This document shows, piece by piece, positions 55,917 through 57,934 of a DNA stretch of 57,934 nucleotides (the first letter of the stretch is position 1; each line of letters begins with the position of its first letter). The DNA lies in the NCBI GenBank assembly GCA_022842165.1, contig JALHQC010000023.1, forward strand, positions 1-57,934. Direction: 5' to 3'. The DNA is from a bacterium (GTDB lineage Bacteria; Pseudomonadota; Alphaproteobacteria; Rhizobiales; Aestuariivirgaceae). A program made the translations under genes and the position numbers. The notes under the pieces are model-generated. The model was given only the letters and a program-made list of their open reading frames with translations, was not told where the DNA came from and searched no databases.

Positions 55917-56792
55917 ATGCAGATCAGGAAAGTCGGCGTCATCGGCGCCGGTCAGATGGGAAATGGCATTGCGCATGTCTGCGCGGTGGCGGGCTATGAT
56001 GTCGGCCTCTATGATGTAGCGAAAGAGCGGATCGAGGCGGGCCTCGCCACCATCAACGGCAACCTCGCGCGCCAGGTGCGCTCCGGCAAGCTTTCGGAAG
56101 CCGACCGTGACTCGGCATTGTCCCGCATCAAGGGCGTTCCCTCCTATGAAGGTTTCGGCGACTACGATCTGATCATCGAAAGCGCGGTCGAGGACGAGCA
56201 GGTCAAACGCAAGATCTATCAGGCCTTGTGCCCGCACCTGAAGCCCGAATGCCTCGTCGGCTCCAACACCTCCTCGATCTCGATCACCAGGCTCGCCGCG
56301 GCGACCGACCGGCCCGAGAAGTTCATGGGCATTCATTTCATGAACCCGGTTCCGGTGATGGAGCTGGTCGAGTTGATCCGCGGCATCGCCACCGACGAGC
56401 CGACCTTCACTACCGCCAAGGAATTTGCGGCCTCGCTGCACAAGACCATTGCGGTCGCCGAGGATTTCCCGGCCTTCATCGTCAACCGCATCCTGCTGCC
56501 GATGATCAACGAGGCGATCTACACGCTCTATGAAGGTGTCGGCGGCGTCGAAGCGATCGACACCGCGATGAAGCTGGGCGCCCGCCATCCGATGGGCCCT
56601 CTCGAACTGGCGGATTTCATCGGCCTCGATACGTGCTTGTCCGTCATGCAGGTGCTGCATGATGGTCTGGCGGATTCGAAGTACCGCCCCTGCCCGCTGC
56701 TGGTGAAATACGTGGAAGCCGGTTGGCTCGGCCGCAAAACCAACCGCGGCTTCTATGACTATCGCGGCGAGAAGCCGGTGCCGACGCGCTGA
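55917..56792 (+). CDS. 3-hydroxybutyryl-CoA dehydrogenase
   Basis: NAD(H)-dependent dehydrogenase (291 aa) of beta-oxidation and polyhydroxybutyrate metabolism. GAGQMGNGIAHV (10-21) binds NAD; the catalytic His is in GIHFMNPVPVMELVE, with FIVNRILLPMINEAIY and ARHPMGPLELADFIGLD following. Proximity of etfBA fits fatty-acid oxidation. Its 3' end touches the convergent regulator gene. Confidence 0.95.
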   Translation: MQIRKVGVIGAGQMGNGIAHVCAVAGYDVGLYDVAKERIEAGLATINGNLARQVRSGKLSEADRDSALSRIKGVPSYEGFGDYDLIIESAVEDEQVKRKIYQALCPHLKPECLVGSNTSSISITRLAAATDRPEKFMGIHFMNPVPVMELVELIRGIATDEPTFTTAKEFAASLHKTIAVAEDFPAFIVNRILLPMINEAIYTLYEGVGGVEAIDTAMKLGARHPMGPLELADFIGLDTCLSVMQVLHDGLADSKYRPCPLLVKYVEAGWLGRKTNRGFYDYRGEKPVPTR

Positions 56793-57605
56793 TCAGGATT
56801 CGTCTGCCATGCGCCGCAGCGCGTCCGCTGTTTGCGCATCGGCGGGGTAGAAGCATTCGAGCGCGATTTCTGACAGCGTGATGTCCAGCGGTGTGCCGAA
56901 CACTGTGGTTGTCGAAAAGAAATTGAGCGTGCCGCCGGGCAGCGACAGCCGAAACGGGATCATCACGGCATTGCTTTCGCTGATGCCACTCGCATCATCA
57001 TCGCCGCCTGGAAACTGTTGAATTTCGGCGAGCAAGTGCATCAATCCTGCATCGGCGGAAATCTCGATCTGTCGCCTGAGCCGCTCGACGATATGGCGTT
57101 GCCATTCGCCGAGATTGACGATGTGCGGCGCAAGGCCCTTGGGGTGCAACGACAGCCGCAGCACGTTGACGGGCGGTTGAAGCAAATCCTGATCGCTGAC
57201 CAGAGCCAGCAGCGAGGAAATCGCAGCATTGGCTGAAACCAGATGCCAGTGCCGGTCGACGGCCAGCGCCGGAAATGGTTCATGCGCATTGAGAATCTGA
57301 TCGATGGCCCGCCGCGCCGGCGCCAATGACGGGTCATCGAGCGAACGATGCTGGAAATGCGGGGCATAGCCCGCAGCGAGCAGCATGGCGTTGCGCTCGC
57401 GCAAGGGCACATCGAGATGTTCGGCAATACGCAGGATCATGTCGCGGCTCGGCTTGGCGCGGTTGCTTTCGATGAAGCTCAGGTGTCTTTGCGACATCTC
57501 GACGTCGAGTGCGCATTCAAGCTGGCTGTAGCGCCGCCGCATGCGCCAGGCCTTGACGTGCTCGCCCACCGTGCGCGGCACTTCGGAAAGTCGTGCTGTT
57601 CTCAT
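56793..57605 (-). CDS. XRE-family regulator with MmyB-like ligand domain
   Basis: Transcription regulator (270 aa). An N-terminal helix-turn-helix (about 15-70, RRRYSQLECALDVEMSQRHLSFIESNRAKPS) is followed by an MmyB-like ligand-binding domain (about 100-260), thought to bind fatty acids or similar ligands. It diverges from a small membrane-protein gene, and the gap contains an ATTAC-N7-GTAAT repeat, which suggests control of that gene. Confidence 0.9.
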   Translation of the reverse strand: MRTARLSEVPRTVGEHVKAWRMRRRYSQLECALDVEMSQRHLSFIESNRAKPSRDMILRIAEHLDVPLRERNAMLLAAGYAPHFQHRSLDDPSLAPARRAIDQILNAHEPFPALAVDRHWHLVSANAAISSLLALVSDQDLLQPPVNVLRLSLHPKGLAPHIVNLGEWQRHIVERLRRQIEISADAGLMHLLAEIQQFPGGDDDASGISESNAVMIPFRLSLPGGTLNFFSTTTVFGTPLDITLSEIALECFYPADAQTADALRRMADES

Positions 57606-57638
57606 GCTGCCACCTTAGCCACGGCGCAACGCGGTTCA

Positions 57639-57655
57639 ATTACCTCCGGCGTAAT
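57639..57655. promoter_or_regulatory. Inverted repeat, candidate regulator site
   Basis: ATTACCTCCGGCGTAAT has 5-bp arms ATTAC/GTAAT separated by 7 nt. It lies between the XRE-type regulator and the divergent membrane-protein gene, 34 nt from the regulator start. Plausible operator. Confidence 0.45.
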
Positions 57656-57712
57656 CGACTTGGGCCAGATCGCCATCGAGAATGGGCATCGTTCCTACAA
57701 AAGGAGAAGATG

Positions 57713-57934
57713 ATGTCCAATCAAACTCGAAATACCTTCCTTCGCAATGCCATGATGATCGACGCAACGGCGAGTGCCGCCATGGGCCTGATGATGGCGG
57801 CGGCAGCGGTGCCGCTCTCGGGCCTGCTGGGTTTGCCGGAGATGCTGCTCCGCGTCTGCGGACTGGCGCTTCTGCCCTATGCCGCGGTTCTCGCATTCGC
57901 GGGCACAAGGCCCGTGATCAACCCGATGGTCGTA
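57713..57934 (+). CDS. Small membrane protein, 3' end cut by window
   Basis: The first 74 codons of a gene that runs past the right edge. The ATG at 57713 has AAGGAG 6 nt upstream (57701-57706); an ATG 3 nt earlier is too close. After a polar start, hydrophobic segments follow near 20-40 (AAMGLMMAAAAVPLSGLLGL) and 48-62, with a third possibly cut off. No family recognised. It likely belongs to the divergent regulator. Confidence 0.7.
   Translation, partial: MSNQTRNTFLRNAMMIDATASAAMGLMMAAAAVPLSGLLGLPEMLLRVCGLALLPYAAVLAFAGTRPVINPMVV

Overview
The window is a gene-dense, high-GC chromosomal segment of an alphaproteobacterium, most likely Hyphomicrobiales (Rhizobiales). The main pointers are the Sinorhizobium-type phosphonate operon phnWAY, the DUF2794 protein, a B12 and ethylmalonyl-CoA type gene set, and alphaproteobacterial gene neighbourhoods. 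Codon and GC use are even apart from one AT-richer small gene at 33340-33825. I saw no rRNA, tRNA, CRISPR array, insertion sequence, phage gene or replication origin. The fabF gene at the left edge and a membrane-protein gene at the right edge are cut by the window.

Left third (1-19.8 kb). A fatty-acid synthesis block (fabD-fabG, acpP, fabF, all minus) carries stem-loops between its units. A PLP ammonia-lyase faces it. Next come a sugar ABC operon (ATPase, permease, binding protein, short-chain dehydrogenase), an 83-residue protein behind a striking palindrome, a beta-hydroxyacid dehydrogenase/acetyltransferase pair and a class III aminotransferase. A tightly packed five-gene minus-strand operon follows: phnW, phnA, phnY, a Na+/Pi-type carrier and a metallophosphoesterase. 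A LysR regulator with a perfect 8-bp-arm operator diverges from it. The operon encodes conversion of 2-aminoethylphosphonate to phosphonoacetaldehyde, then phosphonoacetate, then acetate and phosphate.

Middle (19.8-40 kb). Nitrilase, LemA and DUF2207 genes lead to an ABC-F (Uup) gene and the thiamine transporter thiBPQ. A TPP riboswitch controls thiBPQ through a hairpin that hides the thiB ribosome site, and thiamine pyrophosphokinase diverges from it. An RNA m5U methyltransferase follows, then efp and epmA head to head, a Gfo/Idh/MocA oxidoreductase, and an operon of CoA lyase, DUF5063-like protein and MaoC hydratase. Next is a compact plus-strand operon: DAO flavoprotein, pyridoxal kinase, a FolD paralogue lacking its catalytic lysine, and a serine/threonine dehydratase. 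An amine-oxidase-like flavoprotein preceded by a 65-residue protein converges on it.

Right third (40-57.9 kb). htpG has a heat-shock-like promoter and, just upstream, a strong terminator with no gene to serve. Then come DUF2794, a BI-1 family membrane protein, pterin dehydratase, ThpR, the tesA/ybbA/ybbP set, a PduO cobalamin adenosyltransferase, a rhomboid protease, etfBA, a GST, a two-subunit Tat-exported molybdenum hydroxylase, 3-hydroxybutyryl-CoA dehydrogenase, and an XRE/MmyB-type regulator facing the truncated membrane protein. Two copies of a roughly 97-bp imperfect palindrome lie in intergenic gaps at 49.0 and 53.0 kb.

The best candidates for under-described biology are the phosphonate operon with its own phosphate-type carrier and phosphoesterase, the FolD-variant operon, and the orphan terminator/possible small RNA upstream of htpG.
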